Assembly (NCBI GenBank): GCA_029243545.1
Contig: JAQWRV010000005.1
Location: 62,001-126,000 of the forward strand
From: Rhodospirillaceae bacterium
GTDB lineage: Bacteria; Pseudomonadota; Alphaproteobacteria; Rhodospirillales; Rhodospirillaceae
Reading direction: 5' to 3'
DNA: 64,000 nt
Shown here: in pieces, positions 38,951 to 48,479 of the stretch
Layout: each line of letters starts with the position of its first letter
Numbering within the stretch: the stretch's first letter is position 1
Position numbers and translations under genes: made by a program
Notes under the pieces: generated by a model
The model's database searches: none
What the model was told of the DNA's origin: nothing
What the model saw: only the letters and a program-made list of their open reading frames with translations

Positions 38951-39481
38951 CTACTTCTCCTGTAAGCGCGGGATCAACTCAACGAAGTTGCAAGGCGAGT
39001 GGCGGATATCGAGCTGGAACTTTAAAATTTCATCCCAACCATCTTGGACCGCTCCATTGGAGCCTGGGAGTGCGAATAGATAAGTACCGCGAGCAACACC
39101 AGCGGTAGCACGGGATTGTACGGTTGATGTGCCGATGGATTTCAAACTGACCCAGCGGAACAGTTCACCAAAGCCGGGTATTTCTTTTTCACACACCTGA
39201 TCAAACGCTTCCGGGGTGACATCGCGCCCCGTCAGCCCCGTTCCGCCATTGGTGATGACAACGTCAACGCCCACATCGTCAGCCCAAGCATTAAGTTGTT
39301 CGACGATGGCGGGCACTTCATCTTTGACTATCTTACGTTCGGCCAGCGTGTGCCCAGCTTCGGTAAGACGGTCAGCGAGGATTTTGCCAGACGTGTCCGT
39401 TTCCAGTGTACGGCTGTCGGTGACCGTGAGGACACCAATGTTGATAGGTACAAAGGGTTTGCTTTCGTCGATACCGGCCAT
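38951..39481 (-). CDS. moaB: Molybdenum cofactor biosynthesis protein B
   Basis: A 176-residue MoaB/Mog-type protein of molybdopterin synthesis, expected to adenylylate molybdopterin. Motifs are NIGVLTVTDSRTLETDTSG near the N-terminus and TNGGTGLTGRDVTPEAF for the MPT-binding loop. The length fits MoaB. It is downstream of the uracil-DNA glycosylase on the same strand. The molybdenum hydroxylase operon at 53-57 kb in this window would need this cofactor. Confidence 0.93.
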   Translation of the reverse strand: MAGIDESKPFVPINIGVLTVTDSRTLETDTSGKILADRLTEAGHTLAERKIVKDEVPAIVEQLNAWADDVGVDVVITNGGTGLTGRDVTPEAFDQVCEKEIPGFGELFRWVSLKSIGTSTVQSRATAGVARGTYLFALPGSNGAVQDGWDEILKFQLDIRHSPCNFVELIPRLQEK

Positions 39482-39548
39482 TGTGGTCTCACATTACTTG
39501 TGTGTGCTTAATTATTTATATGTATAGCGTACGGGAAAGTTATAACAG

Positions 39549-40391
39549 TCACACTCCCCCGAGACTTTTCAGCTTTTCTTTAACCTCCAGCAGGTCGCGC
39601 CAGGCCAGGCGTTTCTGTTGGGGTGAACGGAGCAAATACGCGGGATGGAACGTGGCCATGGCCGGGATTGATGAGTCCAGGCCAGGCAACGCCACCTCTT
39701 CCCAGCGCCCACGCAGCCGGGTAATTCCTTCAGTGCGATTGAAGAACGTTTTAGCTGACAAGCCACCGACCATAAGAATGACCTGCGGCTTTGCCAAAAC
39801 CACATGGCGTTCGATGAAGGGCACACAGAGACCAACCTCTTCCGGTGTGGGTTTGCGATTGCCCGGTGGTCGCCACGGAATAATGTTAGACATGTAAACA
39901 TTGTCGCGCATGAAACCGATGGACTCGAGCATGCGGTCCAACAGCTTGCCGGACACACCGACAAAGGGCAGGCCTTGGCGGTCTTCATCGCCACCCGGCG
40001 CCTCGCCGATGACCATGAGTTGTGAGTCCGGGTTGCCGTCAGCAAAGACGGTCGACTTGGCCGTTGCTTTCAGCGCGCAGCCGTCAAAGGCTTCCAACGC
40101 CGCTCGCAGGTCCGCCAGGGTGTTTGCCGCTGCCGCAGCGACGGCCGCGGTTTGGGCGTCGGGATTTGGCGGTGCTGTAGTGGGTGTAACTGCACCTGAC
40201 GCGGACAGGCGTGCAGGCCGGTCCGTAGCAGGCACGGCCTGAGCTACAGGTGAAGCGGCCGTGGGCTGTTTTTTTGAGAGGGTATATCGGTCGAGCGGTT
40301 CTTCGCCGATGGCCTCATCAACTCCGGACCCCAGGTAAAACCGGAGCACGGCGTCTAGGCTAATATTCTCGGCAGGTACCTCGCTGGTCAT
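39549..40391 (-). CDS. Uracil-DNA glycosylase, family 4-like
   Basis: About 280 residues. The C-terminal ~190 form a family 4-like UDG: VIGEAPGGDEDRQGLPFVG as motif 1, NIIPWRPPGNRKPTPEE, and motif 2 ATFHPAYLLRSP. It removes uracil from DNA. Only two cysteines occur (FDGCALK and VGLCVPF), whereas classical family 4 enzymes have four that bind a 4Fe-4S cluster, so the cluster is probably absent or altered. The N-terminal ~90 residues are an alanine- and proline-rich linker. The start at 40391 was chosen over 40484, which adds a stretch with no homology and overlaps the promoter region of divergent ETF-QO. Confidence 0.87.
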   Translation of the reverse strand: MTSEVPAENISLDAVLRFYLGSGVDEAIGEEPLDRYTLSKKQPTAASPVAQAVPATDRPARLSASGAVTPTTAPPNPDAQTAAVAAAAANTLADLRAALEAFDGCALKATAKSTVFADGNPDSQLMVIGEAPGGDEDRQGLPFVGVSGKLLDRMLESIGFMRDNVYMSNIIPWRPPGNRKPTPEEVGLCVPFIERHVVLAKPQVILMVGGLSAKTFFNRTEGITRLRGRWEEVALPGLDSSIPAMATFHPAYLLRSPQQKRLAWRDLLEVKEKLKSLGGV

Positions 40392-40516
40392 GCCACTAGG
40401 CTTAGCATGTCCCGGCGTGACGAACCATATATGGAGCACCATATACATAGACCACATATGGGCTGAACAGGTATGTTGCCGCACAGAGTGATTTGCCGGA
40501 ACGAAGGATATAGGGC

Positions 40517-42172
40517 ATGGAACGGGAAGCGATGGAATTCGATGTGGTCATTGTCGGTGGTGGACCGGCGGGGCTATCAGCGGCCATCCGGCTCAAGCAA
40601 CTTGAGGCTGAGAAAGGCCGGGACGTTTCCGTTTGTGTGCTGGAAAAAGGCTCGGAGATAGGCGCCCACATTCTCTCTGGCGCGGTGGTCGACCCTATTG
40701 GATTGAACGAGCTTATTACCGACTGGAAAGAAAGAGGCGCGCCACTGGATACCGAAGTGAGTGAAGACCGATTTTATTTCTTATCAAAGGGCGGGGGACT
40801 TCGGATTCCTAACTTCATCATGCCACCGCTAATGAACAATCACGGTGCGTATCTTGTCAGCCTCGGTAATGTATGCCGCTGGCTGGCGGAGCAAGCCGAG
40901 GCCCTCGGCGTTGAAATATATCCGGGGTTTGCTGGTTCGGAAGTACTCTATTCGGATGATGGCGCCGTGCGTGGCGTTGCTACCGGCGACATGGGCATCG
41001 GCAAAGACGGCGAAAAGACCGATATGTTTGAGCCGGGCATTGAGCTCCTCGGGAAATACACATTTATCGCGGAAGGCGTACGCGGCTCCCTCGCCAAAGA
41101 GATCATTACTAAATTTGAATTAGATAAAGACTCCGACGTTCCCAAATTTGGCATTGGCCTCAAAGAGCTGTGGGAAGTAAAACCCGAAAACCACACGCCC
41201 GGTCAGGTGACTCACACCATGGGATGGCCACTCTCTAGCGATACCGGCGGCGGATCGTTCATGTATCACTTAGGAGACAATCAGGTGGCCATCGGGTTTG
41301 TTGTCCATCTCAATTACAAGAATCCGCATCTTTCCCCGTTCGATGAATTTCAGCGATTCAAACATCACCCGAAGATCAAACCTATTCTTGAAGGCGGGCG
41401 TCGTATTTCCTACGGCGCACGAGCGATTACTGAAGGCGGTCTTCAATCGGTACCTAAGCTAACCTTCCCCGGCGGCGCGTTGATTGGATGTTCGGCGGGA
41501 TTTGTCAATCTGCCGCGCATCAAAGGCAGCCACAACGCTATGAAGTCTGGCATGCTGGCCGCAGAAGCGGTTTACGATGCGCTTGAAGCTGCGCGCAGCG
41601 GTGATGAATTGACAGCTTATGGTGAAGCGTACACCTCGTCATGGATTTACAAAGACCTCAAGCGCGTGCGTAACGTGAAGCCTTTGTGGAGCAAGCTGGG
41701 CACATTGGGTGGGCTGATACTTGGTGGCGCCGACATGTGGATGAACAACCTGGGTATCGGACTGCCTTTTACACTGAAGCACGGAAAACGGGATGCAGAT
41801 ACACTGCTGCCAGCCGCCCAAAAAAAACCCATTGCCTACCCAAAACCCGACGGTCAGATTTCTTTCGACAAATTGAGCTCGGTGTTCATTTCAAGCACCA
41901 ATCACGAAGAAAACCAGCCGGCCCATCTCAAACTCAGTGACGAAGCTCTGCCCATCACCAAAAATCTGCCCGAATGGGATGAGCCGGCCCAGCGGTATTG
42001 TCCCGCAGGGGTCTATGAAGTGGTGAATGACGATGCCGGAAGTGGCAAACGGTTCCAGATCAACGCCCAGAACTGCGTCCACTGTAAGACCTGCGATATT
42101 AAAGACCCCAGCCACAACATCACCTGGACCGTGCCTCAAGGCGGTGGCGGGCCCAACTACCCCAATATGTAA
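40517..42172 (+). CDS. Electron transfer flavoprotein-ubiquinone oxidoreductase
   Basis: A 551-residue monotopic membrane enzyme that passes electrons from ETF (fatty acid and amino acid oxidation) to ubiquinone. The N-terminal FAD motif is FDVVIVGGGPAGLSAAIRLK. Internal family stretches include LGLRIPNFIMPP-like GGGLRIPNFIMPPLMNNHG, GMAEG-type FIAEGVRGSLAKE and PRIKGSHNAMKSGMLAAE. The 4Fe-4S ferredoxin-like end has CPAGVYEV and NCVHCKTCDIKDPSHNITW, with all four cysteines. The length matches bacterial and mitochondrial enzymes. The ETF alpha/beta genes are not in the window. Confidence 0.96.
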   Translation: MEREAMEFDVVIVGGGPAGLSAAIRLKQLEAEKGRDVSVCVLEKGSEIGAHILSGAVVDPIGLNELITDWKERGAPLDTEVSEDRFYFLSKGGGLRIPNFIMPPLMNNHGAYLVSLGNVCRWLAEQAEALGVEIYPGFAGSEVLYSDDGAVRGVATGDMGIGKDGEKTDMFEPGIELLGKYTFIAEGVRGSLAKEIITKFELDKDSDVPKFGIGLKELWEVKPENHTPGQVTHTMGWPLSSDTGGGSFMYHLGDNQVAIGFVVHLNYKNPHLSPFDEFQRFKHHPKIKPILEGGRRISYGARAITEGGLQSVPKLTFPGGALIGCSAGFVNLPRIKGSHNAMKSGMLAAEAVYDALEAARSGDELTAYGEAYTSSWIYKDLKRVRNVKPLWSKLGTLGGLILGGADMWMNNLGIGLPFTLKHGKRDADTLLPAAQKKPIAYPKPDGQISFDKLSSVFISSTNHEENQPAHLKLSDEALPITKNLPEWDEPAQRYCPAGVYEVVNDDAGSGKRFQINAQNCVHCKTCDIKDPSHNITWTVPQGGGGPNYPNM

Positions 42173-42278
42173 TGTGCTAAGCCACACCCTGGTGAAGAGC
42201 CACAATGTAACGAGGTGGTGAGGCGCCACGGGCGGAATACGGGTTTTTTGGTGGCCATTTGCCCCTTATGATAGAGGC

Positions 42279-43964
42279 ATGACCCAGATTCGATCTTTCG
42301 CAGCTTCGACCCTAGCAGGCATCGCTGCCCTCACCCTTGCGACAGCCCCGGTTTTTGCCGAGTCTGAGCCAACGGGCTTGGCGGCATCGTACCTGTCAGC
42401 CATTCACGCCCAAGCGGTGAACGACTCTGAAGCAGCAGCGTTTTATTTGGATGAAGCGTTAAAGATTGACCCGGAAAACCGCAGCATGGTGTTCCGGGCC
42501 TTTTTACAAAAGGCCCAGTCGGGAGATATCGAGGGAGCCTTGCCCTATGCGGAATCCGCATACAGTGATCGTCCAAGCTTGTCTCTTGCGCCGCTGCTGA
42601 TTGCCACAACCCACTATGGTGTTGGCCGTTTTCAAGAAGCCGCTACCCTGATTGAGGGCATTTCCGGCCCCAACAATATTGGATTGTCGTTACCTTTAGT
42701 GCGGGCTTGGGCACGTGCGCCGATCACCGATTACTCAAAAGCATTGGCAACACTGGCGCCCTATGAAGGGCGGGCGGAGTGGCGCGTCCTTTACGCCATG
42801 ATGTCAGGCATGATGAATGAGTATTACGGCCGTGATGAAGCAGCGCTGGTGTATTACCGGGCGCTTGCCGAAACGGTGAACACTCAACCACTTTCGGTTC
42901 TGCGAGTTGTGGCTGAGGGATTGCATCGCTTGGGTAAGAGCGACGAAGCTGTCGCTGCCGTCGCCCGCTTCCGCGAACAACGGAATTCCATTATTTGGGC
43001 AGCCTACCTAACAAAATACGAAGATCCAAAGCAAGCGCCCGAGGCAGTAACGGCGCAGATGGGCATGGCCGAAGCGCTATACTCAATTACCCGTACGCGC
43101 ATGGCTACGGCGCGCCGCTCTTTTGGCACACAGACATCTCTTATCTACGCCCACCTTGCTTTGCACCTTAATCCGGATCTGAATTTGCTCCGCCGTGAAA
43201 TCGCAGACGCCATGTCAAACTGGGGTCAATATGATTCCGCCAATGACATGCTGCGCAGCATTAAGCGGGACGAGCCTGGCTACCTGGTTGCTCGTTTGCG
43301 CCTCGCTGAAAACTTGGAACGCGATGACAAAACCGACGAAGCCATTGATCTTCTGGAAGACCTGGCACGCCGGCGGCCAACTCTGCCGGAACCTCTGGTG
43401 TCCGTGGGTGACATCCTGCGTAACCGTGAACGCTTTGCGGAAGCGGTCGACGTGTATGACCGCGCCTTCGAGCGCTACCCAAACGGCGCGCCGGAAAGCT
43501 GGGCCATGCATTTCACCCGCGGCATCGCTTTGGAACGCGCACAGATGTGGGACCGGGCAGAAGATGATTTCAAACGCGCGCTAAAGCTTAACCCTGAAGA
43601 GGCAAGCGTTCTTAATTATCTTGGATACTCCTGGCTTGACCGCGGCAAGAACGTGACCGAAGCCAGAGAGATGATTGAATTAGCACTCAGTAAGAAGCCG
43701 CAGGACGGATACATTATCGACAGTCTCGGCTGGGCCATGTTCCTAATGGGCGAGTACGACAACGCCGTTGCCCAGCTTGAACGGGCCGTGGCGATGAACC
43801 CTTCAGACCCAACCATCAATGAGCATTTAGGCGATGCCTACTGGAAGGTGGGGAGGGAATCCGAAGCCAGGTTCCAGTGGCGGCGCGCCCTCTCTATGGA
43901 ACCAGAAACGGATCAAGCGGAAGATATTCGCGAAAAGATGCTCCGCGGCCTCGCGCAAAACTGA
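42279..43964 (+). CDS. Tetratricopeptide repeat protein, exported
   Basis: A 561-residue protein with a signal peptide (STLAGIAALTLATAPVFAES). The rest is almost entirely TPR-like helices: AAFYLDEALKIDPENRSMVF, AEDDFKRALKLNPEEASVLN, YLGYSWLDRGKNVTEAREMI, and NAVAQLERAVAMNPSDPTIN with EHLGDAYWKVGR at the end. Periplasmic TPR proteins of this alphaproteobacterial type are scaffolds; no enzymatic motif was seen. The stop is nine bases before ispE, so the two are likely cotranscribed, a conserved order in this class. Confidence 0.88.
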   Translation: MTQIRSFAASTLAGIAALTLATAPVFAESEPTGLAASYLSAIHAQAVNDSEAAAFYLDEALKIDPENRSMVFRAFLQKAQSGDIEGALPYAESAYSDRPSLSLAPLLIATTHYGVGRFQEAATLIEGISGPNNIGLSLPLVRAWARAPITDYSKALATLAPYEGRAEWRVLYAMMSGMMNEYYGRDEAALVYYRALAETVNTQPLSVLRVVAEGLHRLGKSDEAVAAVARFREQRNSIIWAAYLTKYEDPKQAPEAVTAQMGMAEALYSITRTRMATARRSFGTQTSLIYAHLALHLNPDLNLLRREIADAMSNWGQYDSANDMLRSIKRDEPGYLVARLRLAENLERDDKTDEAIDLLEDLARRRPTLPEPLVSVGDILRNRERFAEAVDVYDRAFERYPNGAPESWAMHFTRGIALERAQMWDRAEDDFKRALKLNPEEASVLNYLGYSWLDRGKNVTEAREMIELALSKKPQDGYIIDSLGWAMFLMGEYDNAVAQLERAVAMNPSDPTINEHLGDAYWKVGRESEARFQWRRALSMEPETDQAEDIREKMLRGLAQN

Positions 43965-43973
43965 GTTTGAATT

Positions 43974-44873
43974 ATGGCGGATACCGTGACAGTGGCCGCT
44001 GCCGCCAAGGTTAATCTAGCTCTCCACATCGTTGGGCGGCGAGATGACGGTTTTCATTTGCTTGAGTCCCTTGTCGGATTCACAGAAATTGCAGATCACA
44101 TTACACTGACAGCATCAGATGACATTTCGCTGGATGTATCCGGCCCTGAACAGAAAGCCCTGACAGACTCTGACGATAATCTCATCATTCGCGCGGCCCG
44201 TTTGGTTAAAGATCACGTGAACGGAACGAGGGGCGCGCACTTTGCACTCGAAAAACACATCCCCGTTGCCGCCGGATTGGGTGGTGGCTCAGCCGATGCT
44301 GCGGCAACTGTGCAAGGATGTGAGACGCTTTGGAACATCACCTCTACTGTTCCTATTGAAGACGCGACCTTGGCCGCGGGGCTTGGCGCCGATGTGCCGG
44401 TGTGCCGTTTCGGACGTGCGGCGTGGGTATGGGGAATTGGCGAACGTGTTATACCGGCGCCATCTTGGCCTGATTTATGGATGGTTCTGGTCAATCCGGG
44501 CATTCCGGTTTCCACAGCCAAGGTATTTCAAGCGTTCTCTGGGCAGCTTAAGAAGCCGGAAATCCAAAGTGGCGCCGGTCCAACTTGGTCACCCTCAGTG
44601 GACGAATTCATAGAATTCCTGGCGTCGCGGGAAAACAGTCTGACGGACGCAGCCTTGTCCATCGCACCGGTGATTGCCGAAGTGCTTGCCGTAATAAGCG
44701 CGGCACCCGACTGTCTTCTGGCGCGCATGAGCGGCTCGGGACCGACCTGTTTCGGCCTTTTTGCGTCAGAATCTGAAGCCCAAACCGTAGCCAAAGCCTT
44801 GGCAGGGGGGAAATCGGAATGGTGGGTCCGCGCCACACGCCTAGTTTCTCCGCCTGACCATGAAATCCATTAA
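43974..44873 (+). CDS. ispE: 4-diphosphocytidyl-2-C-methyl-D-erythritol kinase
   Basis: A 299-residue GHMP-family kinase of the non-mevalonate isoprenoid pathway. It phosphorylates CDP-methylerythritol in the cytoplasm. Motifs are AAAKVNLALHIVGRRDDGFH at the N-terminus, the glycine-rich ATP loop PVAAGLGGGSADAA and the C-terminal ARMSGSGPTCFGLF. The length is typical. It follows the TPR gene by nine bases. It looks intact and ordinary. Confidence 0.95.
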   Translation: MADTVTVAAAAKVNLALHIVGRRDDGFHLLESLVGFTEIADHITLTASDDISLDVSGPEQKALTDSDDNLIIRAARLVKDHVNGTRGAHFALEKHIPVAAGLGGGSADAAATVQGCETLWNITSTVPIEDATLAAGLGADVPVCRFGRAAWVWGIGERVIPAPSWPDLWMVLVNPGIPVSTAKVFQAFSGQLKKPEIQSGAGPTWSPSVDEFIEFLASRENSLTDAALSIAPVIAEVLAVISAAPDCLLARMSGSGPTCFGLFASESEAQTVAKALAGGKSEWWVRATRLVSPPDHEIH

Positions 44874-44963
44874 GACACAAGCGCCGGTGCCCAAAAGCTG
44901 CTAAAATTAGCTCTCCCGCGCTCGTGACTTGAACCACCTTCAAGGAGCACTAGAGTCCCGTCC

Positions 44964-47054
44964 ATGAAATATATAAGCACTTGCGTAGGCATCGCCCTCT
45001 TCGTCGCCCTGTGGCTCTCGCCGAGCGCCCAGGCGCAGTTGCCGGTTCAGTCCACGGTGACGACAGAGCGGGTTACCGCAACTTTAATGGCCGAACGCCC
45101 CTCCCTCGCCCCGGGTGAAACGATTTGGGTTGGCTTGCGTCTGGAAATGGCCGAGGGCTGGCACAGCTATTGGCGCAACCCCGGCGACTCTGGTTTGCCG
45201 ACTATGATCGAGTGGTCACTGCCAGAAGGTATCGCCGCCGGTCCCATTCAATGGCCAACACCGGAACGCCAGCCTTACGGCACGCTGATGAACTTTGGCT
45301 ACAGCGATGATGTGACCCTATTGGCACGTCTCTCCATTGCTGAAGATGCACCAACGGGATCGGCAATGGTCATGGCCCGTGCGACGTGGCTCGTTTGCGC
45401 CGACATCTGCGTGCCGGAAGACGGTTCCTTTGCAATTCGCATGACCGTTGATCCTTCCGCGCCGCGTGCGTCTACGCTTGATGGCGCGCATCTTATGAAT
45501 ATTGCTACAACGCTGCCCGAACCGGTGCCCGGGCCGCTCAGCGCCACGGTTAACGATGACTCCCTGGTCGTTACGGCGGAATGGGCTGATGTGCCCGACG
45601 GCGAAATCGTCTTTTATCCTTATGCCACTTACTTAATAGACAACACAGCCGAGCAGGTGATCACCCCAACCGCGACAGGGTTTCTCATCGACGTGGCCAC
45701 TGTTCCAGACCCGGACGTGGAAGCCAAACTTGGCGGCCTCATCACCATTGGCACAGGCAACGCACTGCGCGCCTTCGCTTTTGAAAATGCACCGATGACT
45801 CTAGGTGTCATGCCAGTCACCAACGCTGTGGCCAGCGTAGCCGATATCGGACTGATCGCAGCTTTGTTATTCGCTTTTATCGGCGGCCTGCTCTTGAACC
45901 TGATGCCCTGCGTGTTGCCCGTTCTATCCATAAAGGCCCTGGCCGTGGTGAGACACGCTGGCGACGCCTCCACCAACAGACGCGATGCCGTGGCGTATTC
46001 GGCCGGCGTGTTGGCGTCATTCGGAGTGGTGGTTGCCACACTGCTTGCGTTGAAGGCGGGCGGAGAAAGTTTGGGCTGGGGTTTCCAGTTGCAGTCACCC
46101 AGTTTTGTCACCGTATTGGCGTACATCATGCTGGCTGTCGGACTAAGTTTATCGGGCGTGTTCAACATCGGCACCGGCTTGATGGGGGTGGGATCGGGTT
46201 TGATAAAAGGTGACGGACCGATGGGGTCTTTTCTCACAGGAGTCCTCGCTGCCGTTGTCGCCACCCCGTGCACAGCGCCGTTCATGGCGCCGGCCATGGG
46301 CTATGCTCTCACTCAGCCACCGTTCATCGTGCTTGTTGTATTCGAAAGTCTAGCACTTGGACTGGCGGCACCATTTCTGCTGATCGGATTTGTGCCAGCG
46401 ATGGCCCGCGCACTCCCCAAACCCGGCGATTGGATGGAGACGTTTAAGCAAGTTCTGGCCTTTCCCATGTATGGCGCCGCAGCCTGGCTGATATGGGTGG
46501 TCGCACAACAAGCCGACCCCATGGGCTTTGCCGCAACACTGACCGGTTTGGTGCTCATTGCTTTTAGCGCATGGCTGCTCGGTCGCGCGCCGGGAGAAGG
46601 CCGGGGCCGCTTAACTGCGATGGGATTTGCCGCAGCGGCGCTCATTGGAGCCTTCGTGATGGCAAGCATACCCACACCACCGCAACCGGGGACGGCGCAG
46701 GCGTCGTCTGCCAACGCAAACTGGGAGGCTTATACGCCAACGCGGTTGAAGGAATTGAACTCATCGGGAACACCAGCGTTTGTGAATTTCACGGCGGCCT
46801 GGTGCATCACGTGTCTGGTCAATGAACGAGCCGTGCTCTCCAACGATAACGTACAGGACGCACTTGAAGGCAAAGGGGTGGTGCACCTCAAAGCCGATTG
46901 GACCAACCGCGACCCAGCAATTACGGCTGCGCTAGAATCCTTCGGACGCTCTGGTGTGCCACTTTATGTGCTGTATGACCGGCAGGGCGAGCCCCGTGTG
47001 CAGCCGCAAATCCTGACTCCGGGCAGATTTATAGAGGCCTTGCAAGCCCTATAA
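44964..47054 (+). CDS. Protein-disulfide reductase, DsbD/ScsB family
   Basis: A 696-residue membrane protein that moves reducing power from the cytoplasm to the periplasm. It has a signal peptide (IALFVALWLSPSAQAQ) and an N-terminal periplasmic immunoglobulin-like domain (about 30-270). Eight or so membrane helices follow, with the redox cysteines in LLNLMPCVLPVLSIKA and VATPCTAPFMAPAMGY. The C-terminal thioredoxin domain has WCITC (Cys614, Cys617). The architecture matches ScsB/DsbD-like reductases that support cytochrome maturation or periplasmic oxidoreductases. It is followed by a tRNA gene. Confidence 0.92.
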   Translation: MKYISTCVGIALFVALWLSPSAQAQLPVQSTVTTERVTATLMAERPSLAPGETIWVGLRLEMAEGWHSYWRNPGDSGLPTMIEWSLPEGIAAGPIQWPTPERQPYGTLMNFGYSDDVTLLARLSIAEDAPTGSAMVMARATWLVCADICVPEDGSFAIRMTVDPSAPRASTLDGAHLMNIATTLPEPVPGPLSATVNDDSLVVTAEWADVPDGEIVFYPYATYLIDNTAEQVITPTATGFLIDVATVPDPDVEAKLGGLITIGTGNALRAFAFENAPMTLGVMPVTNAVASVADIGLIAALLFAFIGGLLLNLMPCVLPVLSIKALAVVRHAGDASTNRRDAVAYSAGVLASFGVVVATLLALKAGGESLGWGFQLQSPSFVTVLAYIMLAVGLSLSGVFNIGTGLMGVGSGLIKGDGPMGSFLTGVLAAVVATPCTAPFMAPAMGYALTQPPFIVLVVFESLALGLAAPFLLIGFVPAMARALPKPGDWMETFKQVLAFPMYGAAAWLIWVVAQQADPMGFAATLTGLVLIAFSAWLLGRAPGEGRGRLTAMGFAAAALIGAFVMASIPTPPQPGTAQASSANANWEAYTPTRLKELNSSGTPAFVNFTAAWCITCLVNERAVLSNDNVQDALEGKGVVHLKADWTNRDPAITAALESFGRSGVPLYVLYDRQGEPRVQPQILTPGRFIEALQAL

Positions 47055-47106
47055 ACCCCGTACCGGAGATTCGTCGAACGGACGCCATTTGGTGGCTTTT
47101 GGAGCG

Positions 47107-47134
47107 TTGCGGGAACGGCCATTTTCCCTTATGG
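47107..47134 (+). promoter_or_regulatory. Candidate promoter for tRNA-Gln
   Basis: TTGCGG (47107-47112) and TTATGG (47129-47134) are separated by 16 bases and lie 17 bases before the tRNA. This fits a sigma-70-like promoter with start near 47141, but the hexamers are imperfect. Confidence 0.4.
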
Positions 47135-47150
47135 TCCGCCCGATTCCTGG

Positions 47151-47225
47151 TGGGGCGTAGCCAAGTGGTAAGGCACCGGTTTTTGGTATCGGCATTCGCA
47201 GGTTCGATCCCTGCCGCCCCAGCCA
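47151..47225 (+). tRNA. tRNA-Gln (anticodon TTG)
   Basis: The 75 bases fold into a full cloverleaf: acceptor TGGGGCG pairs with CGCCCCA, followed by discriminator G and an encoded CCA (47223-47225). The T-arm contains GGTTCGATCC. The anticodon stem CCGGT/ATCGG closes a seven-base loop with TTG as anticodon, reading CAA (and CAG by wobble). It lies after the DsbD-like gene; an integrase remnant is found 4 kb away but no attachment-site duplication was seen here. Confidence 0.95.
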
Positions 47226-47229
47226 ACCA

Positions 47230-47246
47230 GTCTCAGGCTTAGAGAC
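47230..47246 (+). terminator. Small hairpin after tRNA-Gln
   Basis: GTCTC (47230-47234) and GAGAC (47242-47246) form a five-base stem with a seven-base loop, followed by a T/C-rich stretch. It is a plausible but weak terminator for the tRNA. Confidence 0.4.
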
Positions 47247-47347
47247 AGGTTTCTCCCCTCTCCCACCGGCATTGTCAGAAAACTTAGGCTGACGGCTAGA
47301 ACGCGTGAAATCATGGCACGGACTACTATACCGTCGCCCGCCAGACG

Positions 47348-48304
47348 TTAGCGATCAAGGCTCGCTGTATCTTGTTGTTTATCGACAGTCGCCATGAAGC
47401 CAGCAACGATTTCTGCCCAGCGTTTGGGGTCGGCCATGAACTCGAGTAGATCGCCTTTCGAGAATTCAACGTACTTGAAGTCGGGACGCGCAGCCGACAG
47501 CCGTTTGTCCATATTGGTGACCGGATCGCTCGTATCCGTCAGCAGAAGCACTGGACCCTTAATCTTCGCGATATCCGGCATCATGTCGTAGTGGAACGCT
47601 GCCCAGTGGCCAATGTCCGGGCCCTGCATGAAGCTGTTGAGGATCGTCCAGGTTTTTCCGTCAAGGATCGCCTGCCGTTCCGGGTTGCTCGGGTTAAAGC
47701 CCCGCGACAAGTGTGATCCATCCGCCATCGGTGTGCGCGGCTTGCGGTTTGGATTCGAAAGATAGGCCTCGGCTTCCTCGGCCGTCATTGCCGCAGCGCC
47801 ATGCATCACAAGCGCTTTTACCCGGTCACTATGGTTGGCGGTGAAGGATGCAGCGATATGGGCGCCGGTGTGGTGGCCACCTATGACGACCTTGTCCAGG
47901 TTCAGAGCATCCAGCAGTCCCACGAGATTATCGGCATAATCCCTGATCGATGGTTGCGTGTTGGGCGGGTCAGACAGACCGTATCCGGGCGTGTCAACGG
48001 TAATGGAGCGGATGCCCATCTCTGCCAAAGCATTCTGCACGCCTGCCCACTGGATCATCGACATCGGTGATTGATGGAGAAGGATGATTGGGTTCGGATC
48101 GTCACGCGGGCCGATGTCCCGGTAGTGCAGCTGGCCCATGGGCGCTGCAACATACCCCTTGCCGCCCTTGAGAACGCCATAGCCTTTCCAGTCGTCGACG
48201 GAAGTTCCGCGACCAAGTTCATCGGCCAAGGCCGGCGTGAATAGGAACGCGGCGACGCCCATCGCTGCGGCGGCGACTGATCGAGGGTAAATGCGATTTG
48301 ACAT
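47348..48304 (-). CDS. Exported alpha/beta-hydrolase-fold protein with GHHTG elbow
   Basis: A 318-residue protein with a signal peptide (SVAAAAMGVAAFLFTPALA) and a good ribosome site (AAGGAG). The alpha/beta fold resembles the gene at 26206: HQSPMSM at 77-83, GYGLSDPP and the elbow GHHTG (143-147) with His145 in the nucleophile position. The C-terminal acid is likely in LLTDTSDPV, but the region of the catalytic His reads FSKGDLLEFMADP and has none. It would therefore be a periplasmic member of this atypical family. It is transcribed alone; a VOC gene lies 175 bases upstream on the same strand. Confidence 0.82.
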   Translation of the reverse strand: MSNRIYPRSVAAAAMGVAAFLFTPALADELGRGTSVDDWKGYGVLKGGKGYVAAPMGQLHYRDIGPRDDPNPIILLHQSPMSMIQWAGVQNALAEMGIRSITVDTPGYGLSDPPNTQPSIRDYADNLVGLLDALNLDKVVIGGHHTGAHIAASFTANHSDRVKALVMHGAAAMTAEEAEAYLSNPNRKPRTPMADGSHLSRGFNPSNPERQAILDGKTWTILNSFMQGPDIGHWAAFHYDMMPDIAKIKGPVLLLTDTSDPVTNMDKRLSAARPDFKYVEFSKGDLLEFMADPKRWAEIVAGFMATVDKQQDTASLDR

Positions 48305-48479
48305 GTTTGGTGCTCCTTCGAGGTTGGACCTATCGAGAACGGTACTGCGCTTTAAGGTAGCAGAAACGAGCCTCTGGAGTCATTCGCAAACGGTGTTTCG
48401 CTACCTTTTGAAATTTATCATGCTCAATATACGGTGCAGGCAGTTGGCTTTCCAAAGACTACTAGGACGACACAGCGTT

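Noticed and set aside
45629-46297. Minus-strand frame inside the DsbD-like gene
   Set aside because: Opposite to conserved membrane helices and lacking any recognisable pattern.
47151-47225. tRNA-Gln as an integration site
   Set aside because: The tRNA is intact and no duplicated 3' end was noticed near the integrase remnant, so the link is unsupported.
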